From positions 87,207,637 through 87,271,636 of the forward strand of contig NC_132923.1 of assembly GCF_047675955.1 (NCBI RefSeq): a stretch of DNA of 64,000 nt, read 5' to 3'. The position numbers and the translations under genes are program-made. Source of the DNA: Chlorocebus sabaeus. Lineage: Eukaryota > Chordata > Mammalia > Primates > Cercopithecidae. Shown here piece by piece: positions 19,126 through 30,034 of this stretch (position 1 is its first letter; the number at the start of each line of letters is the position of its first letter). Under the pieces are notes generated by a model. The model made no database searches. It was not told where the DNA came from and saw nothing but the letters and a program-made list of their open reading frames with translations.

Positions 19126-21341
19126 AAATAGTATTTCTGGTTCTAGGTCCTTGAGGAATCGCCATACTGTCTTCCACAGTAGTTGAACTAATGGACACTC
19201 ACACCAACAGTATTAAAGCATTCCTGTTTCTCCACATCCCCTCTAGCATCTGTTGTTTCCTGACTTTTTAATGATCACCATTCTAAATGGCATGAGATGG
19301 TATGTCACTGTGGCTTTGATATGTATTTCTCTAATGACCAGCGATGATGAGCTTTTTTTTCATATGTTTGTTGGCCACATAAATGTCTTCTTTTGAGAAG
19401 TGTCTGTTCATATCCTTTGCCCATTTTTAATGGGGTGGTTTGTTTTTTTCTTGCAAATTTAAGTTATTTGTAGATTCTGGATATTAGCCCTTTGTCAGAT
19501 GGATAGATTGCAAAGTTTTTCTCCCATTCTGTAAGTTGTCTATTCACTCTACTGATAGTTTCTTTTACTGTGCAGAAGGTCTTTGGTTTAATTAGATCCC
19601 ATTTGTCAATTTTGGCTTTTGTTGTAATTGCTTTTGGTGTTTTAGTAATGAAGTCTTTGCCCATGCCAGTGTCCTGAATGGTATTGCCTAGGTTTTCTTC
19701 TAGGGTTTTTATGGTTTTAGGTCTAAGGTTTAAGTCTCTAATCCATCTTGAGTTAATTTTTGTATAAGGTGTAGGGAAGAGGTCCAGTTTCAGTTTTCTG
19801 CATATGGCTAGCCAGTTTTCCCAACACTATTTATTAAATAGGAAATACTTTCCCCATTGCTTGTTTTTGTCAGGTTTGTCACAGATCAGGTGGTTGTCGA
19901 TGTGTGGTGGTATTTCTGAGGCCTCTGTTCTGTTCCATTGGTCTATATATCTGTTTTGGTACCAGTACCATGCCATTTGGGTTACTGTAGCCTTTTAATA
20001 CAGTTTGAAGTCAGGTAGTGTGATGCCTCCAGCTTTATTTTTTTTAGCTTAGGATTGTCTTGGCTATACGGATACTCTTTTGGTTCCATGTGAATTTTAA
20101 AGTGGTATTCTCTAATTCTGTGAAGAAAGTCAATGGTAGCTTGATGGGGATAGCATTGAATCTATAAATTACTTTGGGCAGTATGGCCATTTTCACAATA
20201 CTGATTCTTCCTATTCATGAGCATGGAATGTTTTTCCATTTGATTGTGTCCTCTCTTATTTCCTTGAGCAGAGGTTTGTAGTTCTTCTTGAATAGGTCCT
20301 TCACATCCCTTGTAAATTGTATTCCTAGGTATTTTATTGTCTTTGTAGCAATTGAGAATGGGAGTTCACTCATGATTTGGCTCTCTGTTTGTCTCTTATT
20401 GGTGTATAGGAATGCTTGTGATTTTTGCACATTGATTTTGTATCCTGAGACTTTGCTGAAGTTTCTTATCAGCTTAAGGAGATTTTGGGCTGAGATGATG
20501 GGGTTTTCTAAATATACAGTCATGTCATCTGCAAAAAGATACAATTTGACTTCTTCTCTTTTTGTTTGAATACCCTTTATTTCTTTTTCTTGCCTGATTG
20601 CCCTGACCAGAACTTCCAGTTCTGTGTTGAATAGGAGTAGTGAGAGAGGGCATCCTTGTGTTGTGCCAGTTTTCAAAGGGAATGCTTCCAGTTTTTGCCC
20701 ATTCAGTATGATATTGGCTGTGGGTTTGTCATAAATAGCTCTTCTTATTTTGAGATATGTTCCATCAATACCTAGTTTACTGAGAGTTTTTAGCATGAAG
20801 GGGTGTTGAATTTTATCGAAGGCCTTTTCTGCATGTATTGAGATAGTCATGTAGTTTTTGTCGTTGGTTCTGTTTATGTGATGGATTACGTTTATTGATT
20901 TGTGTATGTTGAACCAACCTTGCATCCCAGGGATGAAGCCAACTTGATCATGGTGGATAAGCTTTTTGATGTGTTGCTGGATTTGATTTGCCAGGGTTTT
21001 ATTGAAGATTTTTGCATTGATGTTCATCAGGGATATTGGCCTGAAATATTCTTTTTTTGTTGTGTCTTTGCCAGCCTTTGGTATCAGGATGATGCTGGCC
21101 TCATAGAATGAAGTAGGTAGGAGTCCTTCTTTTTCTATTGTTTGGAATAGTTTTAGAAGGAATGGTGCCACCTCCTCTTTGTACCGCTGATAGAAATCGA
21201 CTGTGAATCTGTCTAGTCCTGGACTTTTTTGGTTAGTAGGCTACTAATTACTGCCTCAATTTCAGAATTTCATATTGGTCTCTTCAGGGATTCGACTTCT
21301 TCCTGATTTAGTCTTGGGAGGGTGTTTGTGTCCAGGAATTT
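19126..21341 (-). mobile_element. 5'-inverted segment of a twin-primed L1
   Basis: Antisense ORF2 sequence running from 'tcaaatagtatttctggttc' (19123) to 'gtgtccaggaatttatcc' (21345). It is joined head-on to the sense 3' part at 21342. The left target duplication 'caaaaccttggtc' is at 19113-19125 and the right copy at 21882-21894. The two L1 breakpoints are only about 10 nt apart in the parental L1, the classic outcome of twin priming during target-primed reverse transcription. Confidence 0.95.
20215..21171 (-). pseudogene. L1 ORF2 reverse-transcriptase fragment, open for 318 codons
   Basis: The longest open frame in the window. It covers most of the L1 RT domain: FRPISLMN near residue 43, HHDQVGFIPGMQGW near 73, a FADD box near residue 215, and fingers/palm blocks between. 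The first catalytic block reads SIHAEKAFDKIQ, where L1 has Asp in place of His, so one of the three RT aspartates is lost; both Asp of FADD are kept. It lacks the endonuclease domain and the C-terminus, has no promoter and lies inverted in a dead insertion. It is inert, though well preserved. Confidence 0.92.
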
Positions 21342-21881
21342 ATCCCATTACTGGGCATATACCCAAAGGATCATAAATCATTCTACTATAAAGACACATG
21401 CACACATATGTTTATTGCAGCATTGTTTGCCATAGCAAAGACTTGGAACCAACTCAATGCCCATCAATGATATACTGGATAAAGAAAATGTGGCACATAT
21501 ACACCATGGAATACTATCCAGCCATAACAAAAGGATGAGTTCATGTCCTTTGCAGGGATATGGATGAAGCTGGAAACCATAATTCTCAGCAAACTTACAG
21601 AAGAACAGAAAACAAACGCCACATGTTCTCACTCATAAATGGGAGTTGAACAATGAGAACCCATGGACACAGGGAGGGGAACGTCACACACTGGGGCATG
21701 TTGGGTGTTGGGGGACTGGGGGAGGGATAGCATTAGGAGAAATACCGGATGTAGAAGATGGGTTGATGGGTTCAGCAAACCACCATGGCATGTGTATACC
21801 TATGTAACAAACCTGCATGTTCTGCACATGTATTCCAGAGCTTAAAGTGTAGTATAAGAAAACAAAACAAAACAAAAAAAA
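21342..21881 (+). mobile_element. Sense 3' segment of the twin-primed L1
   Basis: From 'atcccattactgggcatata' to the A-rich tail (21851-21881), with the L1PA-type 3' UTR 'gttctgcacatgtattccag'. The junction with the inverted part shares the microhomology 'atcc' (21342-21345). Confidence 0.95.
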
Positions 21882-21894
21882 CAAAACCTTGGTC

Positions 21895-22029
21895 TGTCAA
21901 ACTGCACCACCTATTATTTAGCAAAAATCGTATGCGTATAACATCTCTTTTTCTTATCTCCTATTGTTTTCATCTGTACCTGTAGCTACATTATAAAGTG
22001 AATGAAGACAAAGACTAAATGTCATTCAT
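21895..22029. other. Short unique spacer
   Basis: No feature recognised between the L1 target duplication and the L2 fossil. Confidence 0.5.
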
Positions 22030-23510
22030 TTATCAAGTATTTTCTGAGTGTACATCATGTGATAGGTACTATGATGAAGGCACTATTGGCCTGGACTTTA
22101 AAGTCAAGGTACAAGTTATACATGTAGATATAGAAGTAGAATAACAGAACATTTTAGGCAATTTTTGTTGTTGTAAGAACATAAACTTTAGAATCACACA
22201 AGCTTGTATTTTGTCTCATGGAGTTTACATTCTAATGGGGAAAGAAGACAGTATACAAATATTAATAATTAAGTAAAACATATAAGATGGTAAAAAGTGG
22301 TATGGAGAATAATAGCCCAATAAGAGGACTAGAGGGTATAGGGATAGAGGTTACACTTTTTAAATGGTGTATACAGGGAAGATCTCACTGAGAAGGTGGA
22401 CCTTGCGCAAATATCTGAAGATGAACCACCTGCAGGGTTATCTGAGGGCAGAGCACATGAAGCAGAAGACACAGGGGCAAAGGTCTTCAGTGACAGCATT
22501 ACTGACATACATATTTTAGGAAAGCAAGGAGGGCAGTATAGCTGAAACAGAGTGAGTGATGGAAATATTAATGGAAGATGATGCTGGAGCGGTAATAGAG
22601 TCAAGATCATGTTGGGACTTCTGGGCCAATTTAAGGACTTACAATGGCTGAAACTGAAAAAAATATTGGAGAGTTATGAACCCTGGAGTGACACCAACTG
22701 ATTTACATGAATTGGCCTCTATGTAGAAAATGTACAATAAAAAAATAAATAGAAACAGAGTAGCCAGTTAGGAAGCAATTGAAATAATCCTGACAAGAGA
22801 CTATGGTGGTTTGAACCAGATAGTAGCAGTGGAGGTGATGAGTACAGATTCTGGGAATATTTGGCAGTATAACCAATAGGTTTGTTGATTGGATTTGGGT
22901 GTGAGATAATGAAATGAGTCAAGGATGGCATCAAAGTTTTTTATCTGAACCTCTGGTATCATGAAATTGCAGCTAATGGAATAGGAAAGACTCATAAGAA
23001 GCAGGTTTGAGAGGAAATATAAGGAGCCTAGGTTTTGGATATGGCTAGTTTGGGATATTTATTAGACATCTAAGTAAAGATATTGATTAGGCAGTTGGAT
23101 AAGTGAGTCTGGAGTTCAAGGAAAGATTTGAGCTGAGTTATAAATTGGAAGCCATCAGTGTACACCTATGGTATTCAAAGCCATGTGACTGGTTGAGGAG
23201 CTTACCAGAGAAATGAGTGTATTTTCAGAAGAGAAAATGTTCAAGGACTGAGCCCTGGGGAGAATATATTTAGAGATCAAAGAATCCTACAAAAGATTTT
23301 TGAGAAAGAGCAGCCAGTAAAGCCAGAGGAAAACCAGAACAGAATAATATAGTAAATCCAAATGAAGAAAATGTTTCAAGGAGAACAGAGTGATCTGCTG
23401 TGCTAAAGGCTACTTTTAGGTCAAGTAAATTGAGGGATGTGGATTGATTATAGGTTTAGAAATGTGGAGGATATTGGGGATCTTGGCACAAGCAGTTTCA
23501 GTAGAATGGT
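22030..23510 (-). mobile_element. LINE2 (L2) remnant including the RT region
   Basis: On the + strand the antisense L2 order is seen: 'tcatggagtttacattctaa', 'tctcactgagaaggtgg', 'attgaaataatcctgacaag', 'tagtagcagtggaggtgatg', 'gtcaaggatggcatcaaag', 'taggcagttggataagtgag' and 'aggactgagccctgggg'. The last part, up to 'aggtcaagtaaattgaggg', is the complement of the L2 RT palm region. An ancient, frame-broken CR1-like LINE; no protein survives. Confidence 0.8.
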
Positions 23511-23539
23511 AAGGTAAAGCTTGTGACTTGATTACGCCT

Positions 23540-23620
23540 AAGAGAATTGATGTGAAGATTAAATGATACAATGAATATGAAGTATATGACACAATGCCTG
23601 GCACATGGTGGTACTACTTT
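23540..23620 (+). mobile_element. MIR 3' fragment
   Basis: 'gaagattaaatgatacaatg', then 'acacaatgcctggcacatgg', matches the MIR 3' core. Confidence 0.6.
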
Positions 23621-24062
23621 ACATATATTCCTCCTTCCCATCCCCTTTTCTCCTCTAGAAAAAGCACGATCTAAGGCAGTGAAATAGGATACAAAAGGGT
23701 ATGTAGAGAAATAACAGTTGAGTTTTGGAGATAAAATAGACTATATGAGTGGTAAGATGAGGAATAGGCTACAGCCAATACATTGTGTGCCCAAGTAAAT
23801 AGTGAGAGCTTTTCTTTTCTAGCTAAGGGAGATCCATTGAAGATTTGAGATCAGGAAAGTGTCATTAAAAGTGCCGTATTTCCTTGTATCCTCCATAGTG
23901 CTTTGGACATAGGTAGTATTTAAAAGGATGTATTGATTTAAATGACTTGGATCTAAATAATTTAAATAATCTACAAAAGGATTCTGATTGACCCAAAGAA
24001 AGCCCAAATGCTCCAAGTGCCCTTTTCTTTTGAATTGTGTTGATACTGTGTTCATTCGGCTA
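23621..24062. other. Unique DNA, nothing recognised
   Basis: No convincing coding frame or repeat, apart from a faint MIR/L2-like 3' end near 23880-23940. Confidence 0.5.
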
Positions 24063-24073
24063 TGACTCTTTTT

Positions 24074-24399
24074 AATTTAATTTAATTTTATTTTATTTTT
24101 ATTTTTATTTTTATTTTTTTTGAGACGGAGTCTCGCTCTGTCACCCAGGCTGGAGTGCAGTGGCCGGATCTCACTGCAAGCTCCGCCTCCCGGGTTTATG
24201 CCATTTTCCTGCCTCAGCCTCCCGAATATCTGGGACTACAGGCGCCCGCCACCTCGCCCAGCTAGTTTTTTTGTATTTTTTAGTAGAGATGGGGTTTCAC
24301 CGTGTTAGCCAGGATGGTCTCGATCTCCTGACCTCGTGATCCGCCCGCCTCGGCCTCCCAAAGTGTTGGGATTACAGTCTTGAGCCACCGTGCCCGGCC
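24074..24399 (-). mobile_element. AluY (monkey AluYRa-like), full length
   Basis: Antisense AluY from a (TTTTA)-type decayed tail (24074-24119) through 'gagacggagtctcgctctgt' to 'ccaccgtgcccggcc'. Diagnostic features are 'gtggccggatctcactgc', 'gctagtttttttgtatttttt' and 'acagtcttgagccaccg', which in sense give the cercopithecoid 'gatccggccac' and 'gctcaagactg' forms. The 11-bp target duplication 'tgactcttttt' lies at 24063-24073 and 24400-24410. Confidence 0.95.
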
Positions 24400-24410
24400 T
24401 GACTCTTTTT

Positions 24411-25084
24411 CCCATTTTTTTTTTCCTCATTATATTTGCTTTGGTGCTTTATAAAATTCAGTGTAAATCTTTGTATGAGAAGATTATTTGGCAGATTTCT
24501 CTAACATCAGGCCTTAACTACAAACTGTCAGGGCATATCTGGCAGCTGTCTCATCTCTTCATATTTCTATATAATCCTTTAAAATCAGATACCTTCCCAT
24601 CCAATAATTCAGAACATTTTATGTGATTTATAAATTGAGATCATCCCTCCAACCTTTTGGAAAATTTGGATCTGTGAATTTAAGATGTTTTTCCCAGTGC
24701 TCTTTTAAACCATTTTGTCCCTTACATATTTGTTTGTCCTGAAGTATAGTCTCTTTTCTAGCTGAGTTTTCTGTTCTAGCATATAGACAAGTTCCATGAC
24801 CTTGTCATCAGTCTATCAGGAGATTTATACTGCCTCCTTTGCCCTCTCCTTTGGAAGACAGAAATACAGCCAAACTTCTATGCAGGTTTATTGTCAGAGT
24901 AAGATATTTAAGGGAAGCATCATAATGCAGTGAAAAGAGCTATAGATTAGGATGTGTAAGATTTGAACTGTTAACCCCAGAAGTGCTACTGTGTTACTGA
25001 TGTGTTGGATGGCTTCTCTCAAGGTACTAAATTGTTCTATATATCAATTTTCTTACATAAAAAACAAGGGAGTGTGATTAAATG
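24411..25084. other. Unique DNA with a faint MIR
   Basis: A diverged sense MIR may lie at about 24915-25070 ('aatgcagtgaaaagagctat', 'aattttcttacataaaa'). Nothing else is recognised. Confidence 0.45.
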
Positions 25085-25390
25085 ATGTAATTCACTCATT
25101 TATTATACAAATGTTTTCTCAGTGTCTGTTTTGTGCCAGACCTTACTAGAATTGCTAATATGAATAAAATATACTTTCTTCCCTTAAGGCACTTGTATAC
25201 CGTAAAGTTGATACAGAAAAAAATGTAATACAAAACAGTTACACGAAAGAGGTATGAGGTATGCAAAGATGGGAGTGTAGTGTAGTAGCACAAGTAAATG
25301 GTAACTAATGAACTAGAGTGATCAGGAAATACTTCCAAAAGGACATAACCAATCTTAAACTGAATTTTGAAAAAGGAGTTGGACTGGAAT
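25085..25390 (-). mobile_element. L2 3' end, antisense
   Basis: 'cactcatttattatacaaatg', 'tgtctgttttgtgccagac', 'cttcccttaaggcacttgta' and 'gaaatacttccaaaaggaca' follow the antisense L2 3' UTR order. Confidence 0.6.
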
Positions 25391-25394
25391 TCTT

Positions 25395-26045
25395 TTTATA
25401 CGCTGTGGGTGGGAGTATAAATTGGTACAACTACTTTTGGAAAAATACTATAAAAGTACTACTAGAGGGAACATACATATGCCTTTTACTCTTGTATATA
25501 ATGCCAGTTTTTCAGTTCCAGTAATATATACAAATATTCTCCAAAAATATGTAAAATACTTTTACTGGTACTTTTTTCATAGTCAAATTTTGGAAATTAT
25601 TCAAGTGGCTATAAATCATATAATTGACACATTGGGTTATCGTCATACCATGGAATACTATACAGCATTGAGAATAAGTAAACTGTAACTAACTACATGT
25701 AACAACATGGAAAAATCTCACAAAAACAATGTTAAGAGAAAGGGGCCAGGAAAAAAAAGACTATATACCATATGACTCCATTCATATGAAGTTAAAAACA
25801 GCAAAATTAGTCGATAGTATTAAAATTCAGTATTAAAATTGGTTATCTTTGGCAGGAAGGTAGTGCCGGAAAAGAGGCTTCTGCAGTGCTGGTTATATTC
25901 TGTTTATTGAAATGAGGGGTACATATACAGGTGTGCTAGGTTTCTTTAAAAAATCAGGATATGTATCTGTAATTTGTGCAATTTTATGCATGTATGAATG
26001 TATTTTAATACAAGCTTAATACAAGTTTTACCAAATGAATGTATT
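25395..26045 (+). mobile_element. Ancient L1M 3' end
   Basis: Sense L1M landmarks are 'gtgggtgggagtataaattg', 'caagtggctataaatcat', 'catggaatactatacagca', 'catggaaaaatctcacaaa' and 'catatgactccattcatatg'. They are followed by the 3' UTR-type 'gcttctgcagtgctggttat' and 'ggtacatatacaggtgtgc'. It covers the ORF2 C-terminal coding part and the 3' UTR, heavily diverged. Confidence 0.75.
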
Positions 26046-26159
26046 TGTCAAGATCATAGCAAAGAAGTGTGTTCTAAAGAGGAAAAAAGAGCATGAACAA
26101 AGGGAGCAAGTATTAAAGAACATATTTTCCATTTCTCACATGCTGTGATTCTAATATTC

Positions 26160-27630
26160 TTTTTTTTTAATTTCAACTTTCAGGTTTAGGGCAGCCATCT
26201 CCCACCTTTTTGGCACCAGGGACCAGTTTTGTGCCAGACAGTTTTTCTATGGACTGGAGTGGGGGGATGGTTTTGGGATGATTCAAGCACATTACATTTA
26301 CTGCACACTTTATTTCTATTATTATGATATTGTAATATATAATGAAATAATTATACAACTCACCATAATATTGAATCAGTGGAAGTCCTGTGCTTGTTTT
26401 CTTGCAACTAGATGGTCCCATCTGGGGGTGATGGGAGACAGTGACAGATCATCTGGCGGTAGATTCTGAAAAGGCATTAGATTCTCATAACCTAGACCCC
26501 CTGCACACGCAACTCACAATAGGGTTTGTGCTCCTATGAGAATCTAATGCTGCCACTGATCTGACAGGAGGCAAAGCTCAGATGGTAATGCGAGTGATAG
26601 GGAGTAGCTGTAAATACTTCACTTGCTTGCCTGCCACTCACCTTCTACTGCGTGGCCTGGTTCCTAACAGGGAATGGCCTGGTACCGGTCCACGGCCTGG
26701 AGGTTGAGAACTCCTAGTTTAGGGGATCCATGTGCAGGTTTGGTACATTGGTATATTGTGTGATGCTTAGGTTTGGGGTATGAATGATCCTGTCACCAGG
26801 TACTGAGTGTAGTACCCAATAAGTAATTTTCAGCCCTTACCCCACTTTTTCCCTCCCCCATCTAGCAGTCTCCAGTGTCTGTTGTTCCCATCTTTGTGTC
26901 CATGTGCACCTAGTGTTTACCTCACACTTATAAGTGAGAGCATGCAGTATTTGGTTTTCTGTTACTGAGTTAATTCAGTTAGGAAAATGTCCTCCAGCTG
27001 CATCCACGTTGCTGCAGAATACATGATTTCATTCTTTTTTACGATTGTGTAGTATTCAATGACATATATGTACATGTTCTTTATCCAGCCCACCACTGAT
27101 GGGCTTCTAGGTTGATTCCATTTTTTGCTATTGTGAATAGTGTTGCAAATGCCCATACAGGTGCGTGTGTATATTTGGTAGAAGGATTAATTTTCCTTTG
27201 GGTCTATACCCAGCAATGGGATTGCTAGGTCAAATGATAGTTCTGTTTTAGGTCCTTTGAGAAACCTTCAAACTGCTTTCCAAAGTGGCTGAACTAATTT
27301 ACATTTCCGCCAGCAGTGTATGTTTTCCCTTTTCTCTACAACCTCAGCAGCATCTGTTATTTTTTGACTTTTTAATATATAGCCATTCTGACAGGTGTGA
27401 GATGGTGTCTCATTGTGGTTTTGATTTGCATTTCTCTAATGATTAGTGATGTTGAGCATTTTTTCATATGTTTGTGGGCCACTTCTATGTCTTCTTTTGA
27501 AAAGTGTCTGTTCATGTCCTTTGCCCACTTTTTAATTGGATTATTTGTGTTTGCTTGTTAGATTTGCTTAAGTTCCATATTGTTTCTGGATTTTAGAATC
27601 TATCCTGAATATTAGAATCTTTGTCAGATT
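26160..27630 (-). mobile_element. 5'-truncated L1 (L1PB/L1MA type) carrying a MER1A
   Basis: The antisense 3' end begins 'ttttttttaatttcaacttt' and continues after the MER1A with 'atccatgtgcaggtttggta'. It runs into ORF2 as far as 'gtttctggattttagaatc'. The 8-bp flanks 'taatattc' (26152-26159 and 27631-27638) are a plausible target duplication. The older-type 3' UTR places it before the L1PA copies in this window. Confidence 0.82.
26192..26716. mobile_element. MER1A (hAT-Charlie non-autonomous DNA transposon)
   Basis: About 525 bp, the length expected of MER1A. It starts 'cagccatctcccacctttttgg' and contains 'ggcaccagggaccagtttt', 'gtaatatataatgaaataat', 'ggtcccatctgggggtgatg' and 'atgagaatctaatgctgcc'. 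It ends with 'ccacggcctggaggttgaga'. An 8-bp target duplication 'gtttaggg' lies at 26184-26191 and 26717-26724, as expected of hAT elements. Confidence 0.93.
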
Positions 27631-27638
27631 TAATATTC

Positions 27639-27903
27639 ATTTTTTTCATTTTTCATTCATAACAAAAGTTGATGCCTACTGTGTGATATTATTTTCTTTA
27701 AATTATAAATATTGTGAAAATAGTATTAAAAATAGATTTCTGGCTTTTAAAATCCAATTAATCACTTATATAAACAAGATAAAACAACAAGAGTAACAGC
27801 AGCTTTGCTTGACTGTGAGCTTCCTGCAATGACTGTGTTTTAAATATTTTTGTCTCACTCTTACTCTGCATAGGGCCTTTCAAACAAGCATCCACCAAGT
27901 GTT
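27639..27903. other. Unique DNA
   Basis: AT-rich stretch with no recognisable gene. It ends in the target duplication of the full-length L1 (27904-27916). Confidence 0.55.
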
Positions 27904-27928
27904 AAATTAATGGATTGGGGGGGTGGAG

Positions 27929-27938
27929 CAAGATGGCC
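27929..27938 (+). promoter_or_regulatory. YY1-type site at the L1 start
   Basis: 'caagatggcc' lies 13-22 bp from the element start, where L1 promoters carry the YY1 motif that sets the transcription start. Confidence 0.85.
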
Positions 27939-28414
27939 AAATAGGAACAGCTCCTGTCTCCAACTCCCAGCATGAGCGATACAGAAGACCGGTGATTTCT
28001 GCATTTTCAACTGAGGTACTGGGGTCATCTCACTAGGGAGTGCCAGACAATCCATGCTGCTCAGCTGCTGCAGCCTGACCAGCGAGAGCTGAAGCAGGGC
28101 GAGGCATCACCTCACCTGGGAAGCACAAGGGGGAAGGGAATCCCTTTTCCTAGCCAGGGCAACTGAGACACACAACACCTGGAAAATCAGCTAACTCCCA
28201 CCCCAATACTGCGCTTTAAGCAAACGGGCACACCAGGAGATTATACCCCATACCTGGCCGGGAGGGTCCCACGCCCACGGAGCCTCCCTCATTGCTAGCA
28301 TAGTAGTCTGCGATCTAACCGCAAGGCAGCAGCGAGGCTGGGGGAGGGGCGCTCACCATTGCTGAGGCTTAAGTAGGTAAACAAAGCCACTGGGAAGCTC
28401 GAACTGGGTGGAGC

Positions 28415-28831
28415 TCACAGCAGCTCAAGGAAACCTGCCTGTCGCTGTAGACTCCACCTCTGGGGACAGGGCACAACTAAACAACAACAACAACAAAAAA
28501 GCAGCAGAAACCTCTGCAGACGCAAATGACTCTGTCTGACAGCTTTGAAGAGAGCAGTGGATCTCCCAACACGGAGGTTGAGATCTGAGAAGGGACAGAC
28601 TCCCTGCTCAAGTGGGTCCCTGACCCCTGAGTAGCCTAACTGGGAGACATCCCCCACTAGGGGCAGTCTGACACCCCACACCTCACAGGGTGGAGTACAC
28701 CCCTGAGAGGAAGCTTCCAAAGCAAGAATCAGACAGGTACACTCGCTGTTCAGCAATATTCTATCTTCTGCAGCCTCTGCTGCTGATACCCAGGCAAACA
28801 GGGTCTGGAGTGGACCGCAGGCAATCTCCAA
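28415..28831 (-). other. Antisense open frame in the L1 5' UTR (138 codons)
   Basis: A reverse-strand frame with a Cys/Leu-rich stretch (FLLLFCCCCCLVV) that comes from the complement of an 'aacaacaacaac' run. It sits at element positions of about 500-915, further in than the position I recall for primate ORF0, so I do not equate them. Antisense L1 transcripts exist, so translation is conceivable, but chance openness in a GC-rich UTR is the simpler reading. Confidence 0.35.
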
Positions 28832-28954
28832 CAGACCTACAACTGAGGGTCCTGACTGTTAGAAGGAAAACTATCAAACAGGAAGGACACCTACACCAAA
28901 ACCCCATCAGTACGTCACCATCATCAAACACCAGAGGCAGATAAAACCACAAAG

Positions 28955-29971
28955 ATGGGGAAAAAGCAGGGCAGAAAAGCTGGAAATTCAAAAATTAAGA
29001 GCGCATCTCCCCCTGCAAAGGAGCGCAGCTCATCGCCAGCAACGGATCAAAGCTGGACGGAGAACGACTTTGACGAGATGAGAGAAGAAGGCTTCAGTCC
29101 ATCAAACTTCTCAGAGCTAAAGGAGGAATTACGTACCCGGCGCAAAGAAACTAAAAATCTTGAAAAAAGAGTGGAAGAATTGATAGCTAGAGTAATTAAT
29201 GCAGAGAAGGTCATAAATGAAATGACAGAGATGAAAACCATGGCACGAGAAATACGTGACAAATGCACAAGCTTCAGTAACCGACTCGATCAACTGGAAG
29301 AAAGAGTATCAGCGATTGAGGATCAAATGAATGAAATGAAGCGAGAAGAGAAACCAAAAGAAAAAAGAAGAAAAAGAAATGAACAAAGCCTCCAAGAAGT
29401 ATGGGATTATGTAAAAAGACCAAATCTACATCTGATTGGGGTGCCTGAAAGTGAAGGGGAAAATGGAACCAAGTTGGAAAACACTCTTCAGGATATCATC
29501 CAGGAGAACTTCCCCAACCTAGTAGGGCAGGCCAACATTCAAATTCAGGAAATGCAGAGAGCGCCACAAAGATGCTCCTTGAGAAGAGCAACTCCAAGAC
29601 ACATAATTGCCAGATTCACCAAAGTTGAAATGAAGGAAAAAATGTTAAGGGCAGCCAGAGAGAAAGGTTGAGTTACCCACAAAGGGAAGCCCATCAGACT
29701 AACAGCAGATCTCTCGGCAGAAACTCTACAAGCCAGAAGAGAGTGGGGACCAATATTCAACAATCTTAAAGGAAAGAATTTTAAACCTAGAATTTCATAT
29801 CCAGCCAAACTACGTTTCATAAGTGAAGGAGAAATAAAATCCTTTACAGATAAGCAAATGCTTAGAGATTTTGTCACCACCAGGCCTGCCCTACAAGAGA
29901 CCCTGAAGGAAGCACTAAACATGGAAAGTAACAACCGGTACCAGCCATTGCAAAAACATGCCAAAATGTAA
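28955..29971 (+). pseudogene. L1 ORF1: L1 ORF1 with one premature stop
   Basis: The ATG at 28955 is in frame with the natural TAA at 29969-29971, giving 338 codons, the normal ORF1p length. A TGA at codon 239 (29669-29671) is the only break. Encoded up to the stop are the basic N-terminus (MGKKQGRKAG), the coiled coil (about residues 50-150, heptads around LEKRVEELIARVINAEKVI) and the first part of the RRM (PNLHLIGVPESEGENG). The C-terminal domain lies beyond the stop. ORF1p is the trimeric RNA chaperone of the L1 RNP. At the same site the other L1 in this window (44556) reads CAG; both are compatible with decay of a CpG-containing Arg codon. A truncated 238-residue protein would lack the CTD. 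Confidence 0.95.
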
Positions 29972-30034
29972 AGACTATCGAGGCTAGGAAGAAACTGCAT
30001 CAACTAACAACCAAAATAACCAGTTAATATCATA

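Larger units (their letters stand above)
27917..28954 (+). promoter_or_regulatory. L1 5' UTR with internal promoter
   Basis: Opens with a G-run and 'tggagcaagatggccaaata', the canonical L1 start, and extends 1038 bp to the ORF1 ATG. It is GC- and CpG-richer than its surroundings. In L1s this region drives sense RNA polymerase II transcription from the first bases and an antisense promoter further in. A YY1-type site lies at the very start. Activity of this copy is unknown. Confidence 0.9.

Noticed and set aside
26460..26560. Inverted motif 'ttagattctcata' / 'atgagaatctaa'
   Set aside because: It is an internal feature of MER1A itself, not a separate structure.
28690..28944. Forward frame in the L1 5' UTR upstream of ORF1
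   Set aside because: It is part of the UTR and stops before ORF1; no evidence of translation.
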